DNA of 47,421 nucleotides from a virus. Position 1 is the stretch's first letter. Each line of letters opens with the position of its first letter. The stretch covers positions 1 to 47,421 of the IMG/VR virus record IMGVR_UViG_3300045960_000077; one strand, given 5' to 3'. The notes under the pieces were generated by a model. The model saw nothing but the letters and a program-made list of their open reading frames with translations, made no database searches and was not told where the DNA came from. Position numbers and translations under genes: made by a program. Below are positions 1-8,375 of this stretch, one piece after another.

Positions 1-1318
1 ATCCTGAAATACCAGAATATCCTTGAAGTCCCGTTGAGCCGCTGTAACCCGAAGTGCCGCTATATCCTGAATGTCCACTATGTCCTGAATAGCCCGATGT
101 TCCTGAAAGACCTGAATAGCCAGAAAGTCCCTGAACACCTTGAACCCCAGAGCCTGAATAGCCTGAAATTCCAGAGTAACCCGAAGAACCAGGATTGTCT
201 CCTGAGTATCCTGATTTGCCTGAATATCCACTATATCCTGAAGTTCCAATTCCTGAATATCCTGAAGATCCTGTGGCACCGGTAAATCCTGAATAACCTG
301 AACGGCCACTATATCCTGAAATTCCAGAATATCCGCTCACACCAGAACCGGAGTAGCCAGAGCGTCCAGAGTAACCAGATATACCGCTATCTCCTGAGTA
401 GCCCGAGATGCCAGAGTAGCCTGAGATTCCGCTATTGCCAGAATAACCACTTATGCCTGAGTAACCTGATGTACCGCTATCTCCAGAGTAACCTGAATAT
501 CCAGATAGTCCTGAATAGCCTGAAACCCCAGAATATCCCGACGTGCCGCTATCTCCAGAATAACCTGAAATGCCAGAGTAGCCTGAGTCACCAATTCCCG
601 AGTAGCCTGAGTCACCAATTCCCGAGTAGCCAGAATATCCACTTACGCCAGAACCAGAATATCCACTTTCACCTGATCCTGAATAGCCAGAGATGCCACT
701 ATATCCTGAAGTACCTGAATAACCAACTTCGCCAGATATTCCAGAATATCCAGAAGCACCCTCACCCGAATATCCGCTATAGCCAGAAATGCCATCTAAG
801 CCAGATATTCCCGAATCACCTGATGCACCATCAATTCCAGAGTAACCAGAGATTCCCGAATCACCACTATATCCAGAGAATCCAGAAAATCCAGATGCAG
901 TTGCTAAACCGTCTAATCCAGAATAACCCGATGCTCCAGAATAACCAACACCTGAATAGCCCGAATAACCACTTGTACCAGCGCCTGAATAGCCCGAAAC
1001 ACCTCTTCCAGAGTAGCCTGAAATGCCAGAATATCCTGAATGACCCGACATTCCCGACTGTCCCGATGTGCCCTTATAGCCGGAATAGCCAGATGTTCCA
1101 ATACCAGAGTAGCCAGAATAACCAGACTCACCCACGAAACCTGAATAACCTGAAGATCCTGGATTATCACCCGAAAATCCTGAATAACCAGACTGGCCGG
1201 GAGTTCCTGTCCCGGACGCATTCATTAACGTCCCATCAGCACCCCAGACTAAAAACTGACCTTCAGTCGGAGTTGGAGCATCTCTGAGATCGCGGAATAA
1301 GTCAAAAATTCTTCTCAT
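1..1318 (-). CDS. Collagen-like repeat fibre protein (3' end outside window)
   Basis: An open frame of at least 439 codons starts at the ATG complementary to 1316-1318 and runs off the left edge with no stop. About 45 ordinary residues (start MRRIFDLFRDLRDAPTPTEG) precede a long run in which Gly recurs every third residue, mostly as Gly-Tyr-Ser and Gly-x-Ser, with small breaks such as GIGTS or GAGTS. This is collagen-like periodicity, but proline is very rare, so triple-helix stability must come from elsewhere. Such repeats are known in phage fibres and head fibres. The gene begins one base after the stop of the Ig-like gene and follows the tail-fibre block, so a tail-associated fibre is the best guess. 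Open frames on the opposite strand are artefacts of the 9-base periodicity. The coding frame is certain; the exact role is inferred. Confidence 0.85.
   Translation of the reverse strand, partial: MRRIFDLFRDLRDAPTPTEGQFLVWGADGTLMNASGTGTPGQSGYSGFSGDNPGSSGYSGFVGESGYSGYSGIGTSGYSGYKGTSGQSGMSGHSGYSGISGYSGRGVSGYSGAGTSGYSGYSGVGYSGASGYSGLDGLATASGFSGFSGYSGDSGISGYSGIDGASGDSGISGLDGISGYSGYSGEGASGYSGISGEVGYSGTSGYSGISGYSGSGESGYSGSGVSGYSGYSGIGDSGYSGIGDSGYSGISGYSGDSGTSGYSGVSGYSGLSGYSGYSGDSGTSGYSGISGYSGNSGISGYSGISGYSGDSGISGYSGRSGYSGSGVSGYSGISGYSGRSGYSGFTGATGSSGYSGIGTSGYSGYSGKSGYSGDNPGSSGYSGISGYSGSGVQGVQGLSGYSGLSGTSGYSGHSGHSGYSGTSGYSGSTGLQGYSGISG
576..623. repeat. Perfect 24-bp tandem duplication in collagen-like gene
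   Basis: Two exact, adjacent 24-base copies (576-599 and 600-623) encode the octapeptide GYSGIGDS twice. It is the clearest recent duplication in the repeat tract and shows how the fibre can grow or shrink in whole repeat units by slippage or recombination. Confidence 0.85.
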
Positions 1319-1319
1319 C

Positions 1320-1652
1320 TTATATGTCCCTTGTCGAGATTATTTCAGGCTGGAGATCAATTTCGTACATCTGCAGCGTTTGATAAGAACCTGCAACAGT
1401 TAGACGAACTAATTCGCCGTAGTATTTACTTGTATCAAGCGTTGCGGTAAGATCGTTGGTAATAGTAACTTCAAAAAGCCCATTGACTGCATCTGTTATA
1501 GTGCATTCTATGGGCTCTATCGCATAAAATTCATCTTTTCGGTCATTTTTCATCGCGAAATACATCTTGTCGTCATTAGATATAGTGCGATGGAGATCGA
1601 ACTGAAGGTTTATCGTCCGATCCCGAACAAATATCATTTTCGTTACAGCCAT
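1320..1652 (-). CDS. Small Ig-like beta-sandwich baseplate/fibre protein (putative)
   Basis: The 110-residue product has alternating polar and hydrophobic strands typical of phage Ig-like beta-sandwiches: an N-terminal 'RDRTINLQFDL' strand, a central 'NGLFEVTIT' strand and a late 'YYGELVRLTV' strand. This layout resembles the N-terminal domain of BppU-type baseplate upper proteins, which join fibres to the baseplate; I recognise the pattern, not a specific relative. It sits directly before the collagen-like fibre gene (stop TAA at 1320, next ATG at 1318), so it may be the fibre's adaptor. A good ribosome site (AGGAG) precedes the ATG. No catalytic motif or membrane segment is visible. It could instead be an unrelated small virion protein. 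Confidence 0.5.
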   Translation of the reverse strand: MAVTKMIFVRDRTINLQFDLHRTISNDDKMYFAMKNDRKDEFYAIEPIECTITDAVNGLFEVTITNDLTATLDTSKYYGELVRLTVAGSYQTLQMYEIDLQPEIISTRDI

Positions 1653-1677
1653 CAGTTTCTCCTAAGACACCTCTATC

Positions 1678-1690
1678 TGTTTATAAATTA
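1678..1690 (-). promoter_or_regulatory. Candidate late promoter motif TAATTTATAAACA
   Basis: Read on the minus strand this is TAATTTATAAACA, about 26 bases upstream of the Ig-like gene. The identical 13-mer lies upstream of the tail sheath gene (20973-20985). It contains TATAAA, close to the T4 late promoter TATAAATA recognised by gp55, and this window encodes a gp55-like sigma factor. No -35 element is evident. The function is inferred. Confidence 0.4.
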
Positions 1691-1708
1691 ATGAAATTGA
1701 ACCGATTA

Positions 1709-2173
1709 CTAGGGTAAAAGTACCTTGGTAACGACAAAAACTGCGACAGTTGCAGAGATTGTGAACCAGGGTTGTCTATACCACACAGATTTTGCAGCAA
1801 GTTCTTCTTTTAATCCCTTTTCAACAGCAGCAGCTTCTTTCATTTTCAGTTCTAGCGTTAGATCTGCGATCTTTTTCTCTGCTGCTAATTTCTCTTCATA
1901 ATACTGCTTCTGAATCTCACCAAGTGATTTATAGTAATCTGAATCCTGAACAGCAATGACGCATTTCTGTAAACGATCTTGTTCAACAAGATAACCATCA
2001 AATGGAGCAGGAACGCCCTTGACGAGATAAACTGTCGGATTCAAGCCGGGAGCTTTGAGTGACTTCAGTGCCTCGATGTCAAGAGCAAACGAGCTATTTA
2101 CTAGGGACGTAACCGTCAATAGTATTATCAAAGAAGCTAGAAATAACTTTTTTGTCGCCGCTATTAAATACAT
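1709..2173 (-). CDS. Exported coiled-coil protein with C-terminal membrane segment (putative lysis protein)
   Basis: The 154-residue product begins with a signal-like segment: KK, then a hydrophobic run at about 10-27, with a plausible signal peptidase I site after NSSFA near residue 30. Next comes a short conserved-looking stretch containing 'APFDGYLV', a coiled coil at about 80-125 and a C-terminal hydrophobic segment (about 135-154). Its first 80 bases overlap the end of the upstream membrane-protein gene in another frame, as nested spanin genes do. There is no lipobox cysteine (the only Cys is mid-protein), so it is not a classical outer-membrane spanin. The topology loosely resembles unimolecular spanins without the lipid anchor. 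A lysis role rests on topology and overlap only. A GAGAGGAAC ribosome site precedes the ATG. Confidence 0.45.
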   Translation of the reverse strand: MYLIAATKKLFLASLIILLTVTSLVNSSFALDIEALKSLKAPGLNPTVYLVKGVPAPFDGYLVEQDRLQKCVIAVQDSDYYKSLGEIQKQYYEEKLAAEKKIADLTLELKMKEAAAVEKGLKEELAAKSVWYRQPWFTISATVAVFVVTKVLLP

Positions 2174-2471
2174 TGGTCGTTGTTCCTCTCAATTTATTTT
2201 TGATACCCACAATTTCATCTCGTTGAAGGCTATATTTGTATTCGAGTTGTTGAGTTCTATCTTTCAGCACTGCTAGGTTGTCATAGAGTGCTTGATTTTC
2301 TTGACGAAATTGAGTTCTAAGTTTTTCAGCAAGAGCGTTAGCTTGACCTGTTGCATACCATTGGCCTATGAGCACCAAAACTATGATAACAACAATCAAT
2401 GCCGCCGCACCAATGATGTAATGCCTAAATCGCATCCAAAAATCACTCACAGTTGCTTTAATATCAGCCAT
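2094..2471 (-). CDS. i-spanin-like single-pass coiled-coil protein (putative)
   Basis: The 125-residue product has one strong N-terminal membrane helix (about 19-40, rich in Ile, Val and Leu) followed by a coiled coil (about 45-95) full of Gln, Glu and Lys, and a short polar tail. This is the layout of Rz-type inner-membrane spanins, which link inner and outer membranes at lysis. The next gene starts inside it (80-base overlap), which recalls Rz/Rz1 nesting. No endolysin or clear holin is seen nearby, so a structural membrane or tail protein remains possible. It follows the gene at 2481-3068 closely and is probably co-transcribed. Confidence 0.45.
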   Translation of the reverse strand: MADIKATVSDFWMRFRHYIIGAAALIVVIIVLVLIGQWYATGQANALAEKLRTQFRQENQALYDNLAVLKDRTQQLEYKYSLQRDEIVGIKNKLRGTTTNVFNSGDKKVISSFFDNTIDGYVPSK

Positions 2472-2480
2472 ACTTACTCC

Positions 2481-3068
2481 TTACGTTCTATATCCGAGCA
2501 CATTGACAATTACAACGTATGTGCTCAATGCATTAAAGTAAATATCAAACGAACGACCAGCTTCATAAGGAAGTTCAATCATACTAGTATCTGAAGCATT
2601 ATCATCGCTGTTAGCTCTCGATCTAGAATATACGCCTACAAACTCTGGGACCGACGTTGATTTCACAGATATATAAGCTGCAGAAGAAGACATAGACATA
2701 GCAACAAGTTGAATCAAAATAGATCCTACACCTGTAGGAACCGTAACGGGATATGTCAGCGTCTTCCAAACTCTAATATCTCCAGTATTATGTGTTGTTG
2801 CTGGAGACCAAGCAGGAGGTGTTCCATTTTCGGTCGCAATACCTGTATTATTTGCAAGATATAGTTGAACGGGTGTTATTCTAACTATTGCCGAAGGAGG
2901 CACAGCTTGCAAAGCTGCAATTGCAGGGTCAATTGTATTATCCAAATAATCTTTAATCGCATTATCATTCGAAAGCAATCCAGCATGAGGAGTATTGTGC
3001 GCTGTAAAACTATGCACAGTATCGGCAGCAAATGGAGTATATGTTGGGTACGGTAATGTCAAAGCCAT
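2481..3068 (-). CDS. Tail-associated structural protein, unknown
   Basis: The 195-residue product starts MALTLPYPTYTPFAADTVHS and has two parts. Residues 1-60 look like an attachment region, with 'DYLDNTIDPAIAALQA' as a probable trimer-forming helix of the kind seen in phage fibre shafts. Residues 65-195 are Ser/Thr/Val-rich alternating beta strands, consistent with a compact receptor-facing or jelly-roll domain. It lies between fibre-type genes, and a TTTCC/GGAAA ribosome site precedes the ATG. I do not recognise a family, so the fibre assignment is positional. Confidence 0.5.
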   Translation of the reverse strand: MALTLPYPTYTPFAADTVHSFTAHNTPHAGLLSNDNAIKDYLDNTIDPAIAALQAVPPSAIVRITPVQLYLANNTGIATENGTPPAWSPATTHNTGDIRVWKTLTYPVTVPTGVGSILIQLVAMSMSSSAAYISVKSTSVPEFVGVYSRSRANSDDNASDTSMIELPYEAGRSFDIYFNALSTYVVIVNVLGYRT

Positions 3069-3080
3069 TTTATTTTCCTC

Positions 3081-3575
3081 TTAGAAGATTATTTTCCAGT
3101 CTATTGTGATAGTTCGTGTATCTGCTACCGTTATAGAACTTAAAGTTGTTTTTAGTCTTGCAATCATTGTTCCTGTCATTGTAGGAGGATCAGAGCCTCG
3201 TGTTGGAAAGCTGTCTGAATCAGGACGATAGAATAATCCCAGCTCTCTAATTATTGTGTCCCCAGCAGCCGTAAAGGTAAATTGAAAATGTACACCAGTA
3301 GGAGCTTCTGGATAACTAACTATAGTTGCGCCTGCAGCTAATGAATTAGTAAAATTAATAAGATCTAGTTGATCTGGAGCTGAGTTAGTAGCATCATCGC
3401 CTAAGTCACAAGCTATTTTTGTAGAAAGTGCTGCATCTGCTACATCACCTCTAAATATTTTCGCAATCAATTCTCGACCAGAGTCTACAAAGAGATTGCT
3501 ATCAGCGAAAAGAATTTTGCCTTCTTCGTCTTTAATACACACATTAGCCTTAGAATATTTTAGAATTTCTTTCAT
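3081..3575 (-). CDS. Fibre/baseplate beta-sandwich protein
   Basis: The 164-residue product begins MKEILKYSKANVCIKDEEGK. I chose the ATG at 3575 because it overlaps the previous stop as TAATG and has AAGGA eight bases upstream; the frame is open farther upstream but without support. The core pattern resembles a common phage tail-fibre-associated fold: 'GRELIAKIFRGD', 'IIRELGLFYR', 'MIARLKT' and the closing 'TRTITIDWKIIF'. In that fold a conserved 'ELGLF' strand is followed by an 'MxAR' segment. It is probably a fibre-attachment or collar-type domain in the adsorption apparatus. The family resemblance is by eye only. Confidence 0.6.
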   Translation of the reverse strand: MKEILKYSKANVCIKDEEGKILFADSNLFVDSGRELIAKIFRGDVADAALSTKIACDLGDDATNSAPDQLDLINFTNSLAAGATIVSYPEAPTGVHFQFTFTAAGDTIIRELGLFYRPDSDSFPTRGSDPPTMTGTMIARLKTTLSSITVADTRTITIDWKIIF

Positions 3576-5851
3576 TATGATGTCCTTGTTAATGTAACAA
3601 TGTCGTCGGGACCATCGTTTCCATAGAATTTCTTTCCATCGCCCATCGTCCACTGATTATCTAAATACAGTTCTTCATCAATTGCCCAGTCATCTCCAGC
3701 AGTTGTTTTAGACCCAGTATAGGTAGGAGCTCCCATAAATATTGGGCCATAGGGAATATTTCCGTATATGACATCCCAATCGTCGAATGAAGCAATAACA
3801 TCTTGAACAATTTTAATCAAAACATTTCCCAGAGCAGCTAGAGGGAAGATTGTATCAAAAATCTCGTTCAAAGCAGAGTCGGGCAATGAGACAACGCCGA
3901 GATTAACACTATAAATATTTGACAAAAGCTTTGGATGAATGCTTACATTTGATGACGTTACTAGTTCAGGATCAGAAGCAAGAACTGCCAAGTGATAAGA
4001 AACTCCCGCAATGTCGGCTTTTATATAATCATATTGACTTGGAATTCCTGAAGCTATATTTCTCTCGAATGTAAGAACTCCCCCAATATTGCTAAGGAAA
4101 TTTCCATAGTTCGTAGTCAATCCATCTTGTGACACAAAAGTAAGTAATGTGCCTGGAGTGTTCACCCAGAAACCCAATGTATTATAAAGAGGATCGTGCT
4201 TTAATGTACCTGATGTTATTGGACCATCTTGTAAGCACGACACATTGTCGACGTACCCTATTGTCGTTCCTGCTTGATAGAATCTAAGATAACAATCATT
4301 TGGAGCGCTTCCTGCAATTATTGATATCGTATGTCCTGTTCCAACGTTATATAGTGTTGGACCGCCTAATTGCGTCCCGCCGGACGTCGTTCCCAATGTC
4401 ACATAAACAGACCCGGCAAGAACATCAAACGTAATATCAAAAGCTTCTCCAACAACTGTAGGAATTTTATATTCTCTAGCAGCGACTCCATACTGGAGCT
4501 TCATTGCTCCACCGTATTCTGCAGTCCATAATGAAACACCTGGAGCTGGCCATCCATATCCTTCTATACGAACATCATATACATATGTAGGAGTATAACT
4601 ACTTCCAAATTCATCAGTATATGTTCCTTCATTCATGACTTGTACTCTGACTTGTGATAAATCCTGATCAAGCGGAAGTGCTATTGTTACTGTTCCTTCT
4701 GCAAGACCGGCATCATTAATACCGCCACCAATGATTATAGGAACCGATATCGTTGTCCAGTTAACTCCGTTATTTTTTGAATATTTGTATGATGCAAACC
4801 ATGCTGATGATGGGCCTCTTACTTTTACAATAAGATTCACACTTGTGGCGCCTCCGGCGGGACCAGTAAATCCCGAAACAGTGAATATAGAAGGACTACC
4901 ACTTTGCCATGATCCTCCTAAAACTTCTGCATACGAATTAACGTTCGTATCATAAGCGTATGTTGGATTTGTAACTGAATATATTCCACTTACAGTATAC
5001 GTCGTCGGTCTAAAAGTTCTTGGAGTTGGGTCAGGCGGGCCTTCATTACCCGCATCATATATTCGCCAAAAGGCCTGATTATGCTGATCATGAGAAACCT
5101 GAGCCATAGACTCGGCTGTATCAAAAGCGCCGAGTGAAATTAATTCAACTTTACCTGCTGCAGGAGGGCCTGTTGGAATTGCTCTAAATAAATTAGTGTT
5201 ATTGCCTTGAATCCAAGCAGGTTGAGTGTCGGGGCCCACATAATCAGAATAAACTAATGTTGAACCATCGTCCGACACACACTTCGCCGTAAAACTTGGA
5301 CCAACGAATCCAAAAGTGATTATTTCGTCAGTAAAATATCGTAAATCCCAATCTGCCGTAAGTTTTGCAATAGCTTGTTCTGGAAGAACCTTGAATGTAT
5401 CAGCTGGAGTTCCAGAGTCTGTAACAGTCGCATCTCGTCCAAGCTTCAATAGCATAGTCTTTTTAAGAGCTAAGTTAGAAATTTTATCCCAGAAAACGCT
5501 GTCAACAAGACGCTGGCGATATTCAGCATCTGTTTCTGGACGTAGTTCGCCTGTAACAGCATCAGTGACATTTTCTCTTGAAATGCCGACGATACCGTTC
5601 CACATATTGAGAAAGACGTCGATTGCCTTTTGAAGATTGAGCTGCTTTAGAGCTTCTTTTATCTCGAATCTGCTTTGAGCAAGTTCTGAAGCAAGAGATT
5701 CTACAAACGATTTCCACAAAATCGAATCTTCATATTGCTTTCGAATCTCTGGAGTAAATCTTAAAAGAAGTTCTTCAAGAGTCTTCTTATGAAGCTCCTC
5801 ATAAATGGCCAGCTTGAAGTTATAGTTTGTTACCTGATTTGATAGACTCAT
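3575..5851 (-). CDS. Large multidomain tail fibre/baseplate protein with lectin-like domains
   Basis: This is a 758-residue protein. The N-terminal roughly 140 residues are helical and charged, with 'TDAEYRQRLVDSVFWDK' like the segment found in baseplate wedge or fibre-anchoring proteins. From about 280 to 560 there are Gly/Ser/Thr-rich beta domains: one contains 'NLIVKVRGPSS', another has the jelly-roll pattern of carbohydrate-binding modules (around 'AFDITFDVLAGSVYVTLG' and 'DCYLRFYQAGTTIGYVDNVS'). The C-terminal part (about 570-758) is mixed. The layout suggests a baseplate-anchored fibre with glycan-binding domains. It starts inside the end of the FN3-like gene (ATGA overlap) and is read with the fibre cluster. 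No cleavage or enzymatic residues are obvious. Confidence 0.6.
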   Translation of the reverse strand: MSLSNQVTNYNFKLAIYEELHKKTLEELLLRFTPEIRKQYEDSILWKSFVESLASELAQSRFEIKEALKQLNLQKAIDVFLNMWNGIVGISRENVTDAVTGELRPETDAEYRQRLVDSVFWDKISNLALKKTMLLKLGRDATVTDSGTPADTFKVLPEQAIAKLTADWDLRYFTDEIITFGFVGPSFTAKCVSDDGSTLVYSDYVGPDTQPAWIQGNNTNLFRAIPTGPPAAGKVELISLGAFDTAESMAQVSHDQHNQAFWRIYDAGNEGPPDPTPRTFRPTTYTVSGIYSVTNPTYAYDTNVNSYAEVLGGSWQSGSPSIFTVSGFTGPAGGATSVNLIVKVRGPSSAWFASYKYSKNNGVNWTTISVPIIIGGGINDAGLAEGTVTIALPLDQDLSQVRVQVMNEGTYTDEFGSSYTPTYVYDVRIEGYGWPAPGVSLWTAEYGGAMKLQYGVAAREYKIPTVVGEAFDITFDVLAGSVYVTLGTTSGGTQLGGPTLYNVGTGHTISIIAGSAPNDCYLRFYQAGTTIGYVDNVSCLQDGPITSGTLKHDPLYNTLGFWVNTPGTLLTFVSQDGLTTNYGNFLSNIGGVLTFERNIASGIPSQYDYIKADIAGVSYHLAVLASDPELVTSSNVSIHPKLLSNIYSVNLGVVSLPDSALNEIFDTIFPLAALGNVLIKIVQDVIASFDDWDVIYGNIPYGPIFMGAPTYTGSKTTAGDDWAIDEELYLDNQWTMGDGKKFYGNDGPDDIVTLTRTS

Positions 5852-6180
5852 GGCCTGTCACCGTTCTTATTGTAAGCAAGAACTCTATAATAGAGCACAT
5901 AGAGGCTATATACTGCTGGAATGAAATGATTGTATGAAACTTGTTCATCAACTGTTAGCCCTGGAGTTGGAACATCGGTTGTTATTACATGCACGCCTCG
6001 ATCGTGAATAGTTTCAAAAGGCTTTGCCGACCAATATACCGCAAAAAAATCCGTAAAATACGGTGAATTCCAAGACAATTCTGAAATATCTTCGGTCGGC
6101 AATATCGACAATACAGGTGGAGCAGGAATCTGCGATGTTGCATTCACCTCAGCTGTATTAATCGAATGAAAATTAAACAT
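5848..6180 (-). CDS. Single fibronectin type III-like domain protein
   Basis: The 110-residue product matches one FN3-like beta-sandwich: a Pro-rich lead (PAPPVLSI), a central Trp strand (ISELSWNSP), a Tyr-rich strand (FAVYWSAK) and the typical closing strand 'YRVLAYNKNGDRP'. FN3 and Ig modules decorate phage tails and capsids and may bind cell-surface glycans. It overlaps the next gene by ATGA, and its own ATG overlaps the preceding stop, so translation is probably coupled. It is likely a small accessory tail protein. Confidence 0.55.
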   Translation of the reverse strand: MFNFHSINTAEVNATSQIPAPPVLSILPTEDISELSWNSPYFTDFFAVYWSAKPFETIHDRGVHVITTDVPTPGLTVDEQVSYNHFIPAVYSLYVLYYRVLAYNKNGDRP

Positions 6181-6896
6181 TAGTTTCTATCTACCGTCAA
6201 TGATATCGTGCATTTAGTGATTGTGTTGCAAGTTGTGACATCAAAATAGAGAATTTCACCGGCTTCAAAATTACGAACCCAATTTCCTGCAACAAGAGCC
6301 GCCGGGAGGATTTCAGACTTAAATCCAGAACTAATTGTTGGTGGCGCAGTACCTACAATCGAATCTCCTGATTGATCAATCGTTGGATCATAATTCTCAT
6401 AAGTGTCTTTATAAATATCAAATACTATGTCGCCAGATAGATCGGCAAATAATCTCACTGCTTCTATCGATCCGCTGAATGGGAGTTCAATAAAGCCTTT
6501 CATGCCTGTAGTTATAGCAGAACCGCCACCATCTACAACAAATACAATCGATCCTTTTTTTATAGCATCAATGAATCCAGCTGTCAAGCGAAGCTCGACT
6601 AAATCATTAGCAATGAATCCTCTTGCCGTCGTTCCTTCCTGACCTCGACCTAATACATTCGGATCTGAGCTTCCAGGAATACCTACTGTGAATGTGTCGC
6701 CTGACCTAGCAACAATAGTGACTATCTCTCTTTGACCCGATGCATTCTCCAGTGTCACCATGAAATGATCAACACCAGATGCATCCAACACAGGAAATAG
6801 ACTTCCCTCACTTGTCAGAATAGTAAAGGTCGTCGAAGTTTCTGAGATGTCCGCAGACAATCTTGATTTTGCGTTATTATTAAATAATTGTGCCAT
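6180..6896 (-). CDS. Tail fibre protein with conserved N-terminal attachment domain
   Basis: The 238-residue product carries at residues 1-110 a pattern I know from many phage tail or fibre proteins: 'LFNNNAKSRLSADI', then a strand ending in 'REIVTIVARSGDTFTV', then 'GRGQEGTTARGF' (83-94) and 'DLVELRLTAGF'. This unit usually forms the base of a fibre or spike. The C-terminal half (about 120-238) is beta-rich with 'FIELPFSGSIEAVRLFADLSGDIVFDI' type strands, likely a jelly-roll. It lies between the 484-residue protein and the FN3-like gene. A ribosome site (GAGGAAA) precedes the start. Confidence 0.65.
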   Translation of the reverse strand: MAQLFNNNAKSRLSADISETSTTFTILTSEGSLFPVLDASGVDHFMVTLENASGQREIVTIVARSGDTFTVGIPGSSDPNVLGRGQEGTTARGFIANDLVELRLTAGFIDAIKKGSIVFVVDGGGSAITTGMKGFIELPFSGSIEAVRLFADLSGDIVFDIYKDTYENYDPTIDQSGDSIVGTAPPTISSGFKSEILPAALVAGNWVRNFEAGEILYFDVTTCNTITKCTISLTVDRN

Positions 6897-6908
6897 GTTT
6901 ATTTCCTC

Positions 6909-8363
6909 TTAATAAAGATATGAAGCATTTGAATTAAGCTGTCTAAAGAAAAGGCTGTCTTGAACAATCTTGCTGGAGCCCGGAGGATTACCGACAGGAT
7001 CATTGACATTTTGTTCATTTATATTATTGAATTTAAAATACATCATTGGCATTAACATGCTATCATCGGGTTGATTTCCTGTAATAGTCCACGAAGTTGG
7101 GCTTGGTTTAGAAATATAAGTATGAAGAATAGAATCGTAATGTTCGCCTTCACCAAATTTATCATAATCATCATTGATCATTAAATTAACTAAATAAGTA
7201 CCGTCTAATTGCGAGTCTGATAAGAGATGCTTTCTAATAGAGATCTTCAAATTAAGCTTTACTGGGAACTCAGAATTATATGTGAAAGAATCTGATTTTG
7301 CAAGTTCAGTTACTGGTGAAAATGTCGTTGTCTTACCAACATCGGGGTTTGTAGATATGAGATATCCGAGAGCACTTCCGGGGAAAACATCATTACCGTA
7401 CAATTTAAAATAATCTGTTCCTAAGATTCCGTTCCATGCTGAACTGTCAGGTATCAAACCCCAGTTAAACTTAACTATAGCAAACTCTAGATTAGAACCA
7501 GATCCAGAAGGACGAAGAACAATAGCATATGAATTAAAAGCAATTTCAAAGTGAGTTGAAGTTCTAGTGACAATTGTTGAATCACTATAGCCAAAGAAAT
7601 AAGCCCATAATACAGGCTTTACATTATTCCCTGCAGTGTCGACGACATTGAATAAGTTAGAGTTTATTCCGCCTTGCGGATCGATGTCTGATCCCGTTTG
7701 AAATCTGAATCTAGTATATAAATCTGATGGTAGAATTCGAGTAAAAGTTGCTGTGGGAACAGCGTATATGTTTTTTAATGTAAAAAGTGTAGATGTAAAG
7801 CTTTTTCCTCTAGCATCTGTTGGAGACCTATAATCAGCAATTTGAAAAACAGGACCCAAAGCAACTCCAGATGAACCCGATATAAGAGCCGCCGCTGAAT
7901 ATGACGTCGCAACAGGAAGTTTTGTTTCAAAATCAAATGTTGATAAATCCCCAGCAATAGAATACACAGTCCACGTTCCATTTATTGATGGATGCGCATC
8001 GTCCCAATCAACTCCAGTTATAGCAACGATATCGCCGACTGCATAAGAATGAGGAGCTGTTGTTGTCACTGTGCAGGTTCTTATTCCTGTGTCGGGATCT
8101 TCTGTTATAACTACATCGCTTATAACATAAGAAACTGGCGACATGGCGTCCATATATTTATAATCCATATTTACTGGGTTGGGAATTGAAACTGTTCCCG
8201 TCGTTAAAGGAAGTTGATCAAATTCAGCTCCTTCAAGAGAGTTATTTGCATATGCAGCTGGAAGAAACGACCCTATTTCACAGTCGGCAAAATAAATATA
8301 CGGATATTTACCCACAACGTCATACGGAGTAGCATCTCTAAACTTTAAGTCGTGTGATGACAT
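6909..8363 (-). CDS. Baseplate-associated structural protein, unknown family
   Basis: The 484-residue product starts MSSHDLKFRDATPYDVVGKY. It is rich in beta-forming and aromatic residues and has no signal peptide, membrane helix or coiled coil. Around residues 85-150 is a module with 'CTVTTTAPHSYAVGDIVAI' and 'NGTWTVYSI', which looks like the small beta-barrel repeat common in phage fibre and virion proteins. It sits directly after the baseplate J gene, where baseplate-to-fibre connectors are often coded. I cannot name a family; the role in the baseplate periphery is inferred from position. Confidence 0.5.
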   Translation of the reverse strand: MSSHDLKFRDATPYDVVGKYPYIYFADCEIGSFLPAAYANNSLEGAEFDQLPLTTGTVSIPNPVNMDYKYMDAMSPVSYVISDVVITEDPDTGIRTCTVTTTAPHSYAVGDIVAITGVDWDDAHPSINGTWTVYSIAGDLSTFDFETKLPVATSYSAAALISGSSGVALGPVFQIADYRSPTDARGKSFTSTLFTLKNIYAVPTATFTRILPSDLYTRFRFQTGSDIDPQGGINSNLFNVVDTAGNNVKPVLWAYFFGYSDSTIVTRTSTHFEIAFNSYAIVLRPSGSGSNLEFAIVKFNWGLIPDSSAWNGILGTDYFKLYGNDVFPGSALGYLISTNPDVGKTTTFSPVTELAKSDSFTYNSEFPVKLNLKISIRKHLLSDSQLDGTYLVNLMINDDYDKFGEGEHYDSILHTYISKPSPTSWTITGNQPDDSMLMPMMYFKFNNINEQNVNDPVGNPPGSSKIVQDSLFFRQLNSNASYLY

Positions 8364-8375
8364 TTTATTCCCTCG

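Noticed and set aside
34-1287. Long plus-strand open frames opposite the collagen-like gene
   Set aside because: The 9-base periodicity keeps other frames open. The proteins have skewed Asn/Gln/Leu/Pro composition, no ribosome site, and lie wholly inside the repeat gene.
1-1318. CRISPR array suggested by short repeats
   Set aside because: Repeats are 9-18 bases, coding and contiguous, with no unique spacers; they translate as Gly-Tyr-Ser units.
1320-3068. Endolysin gene
   Set aside because: No lysozyme, amidase or peptidase motif was seen in any product here; the spanin-like pair alone does not prove a lysis cassette.
3576-3653. Upstream extension of the fibre gene at 3081-3575
   Set aside because: It would lie inside the preceding gene in another frame; the TAATG at 3575 with AAGGA is a better start.
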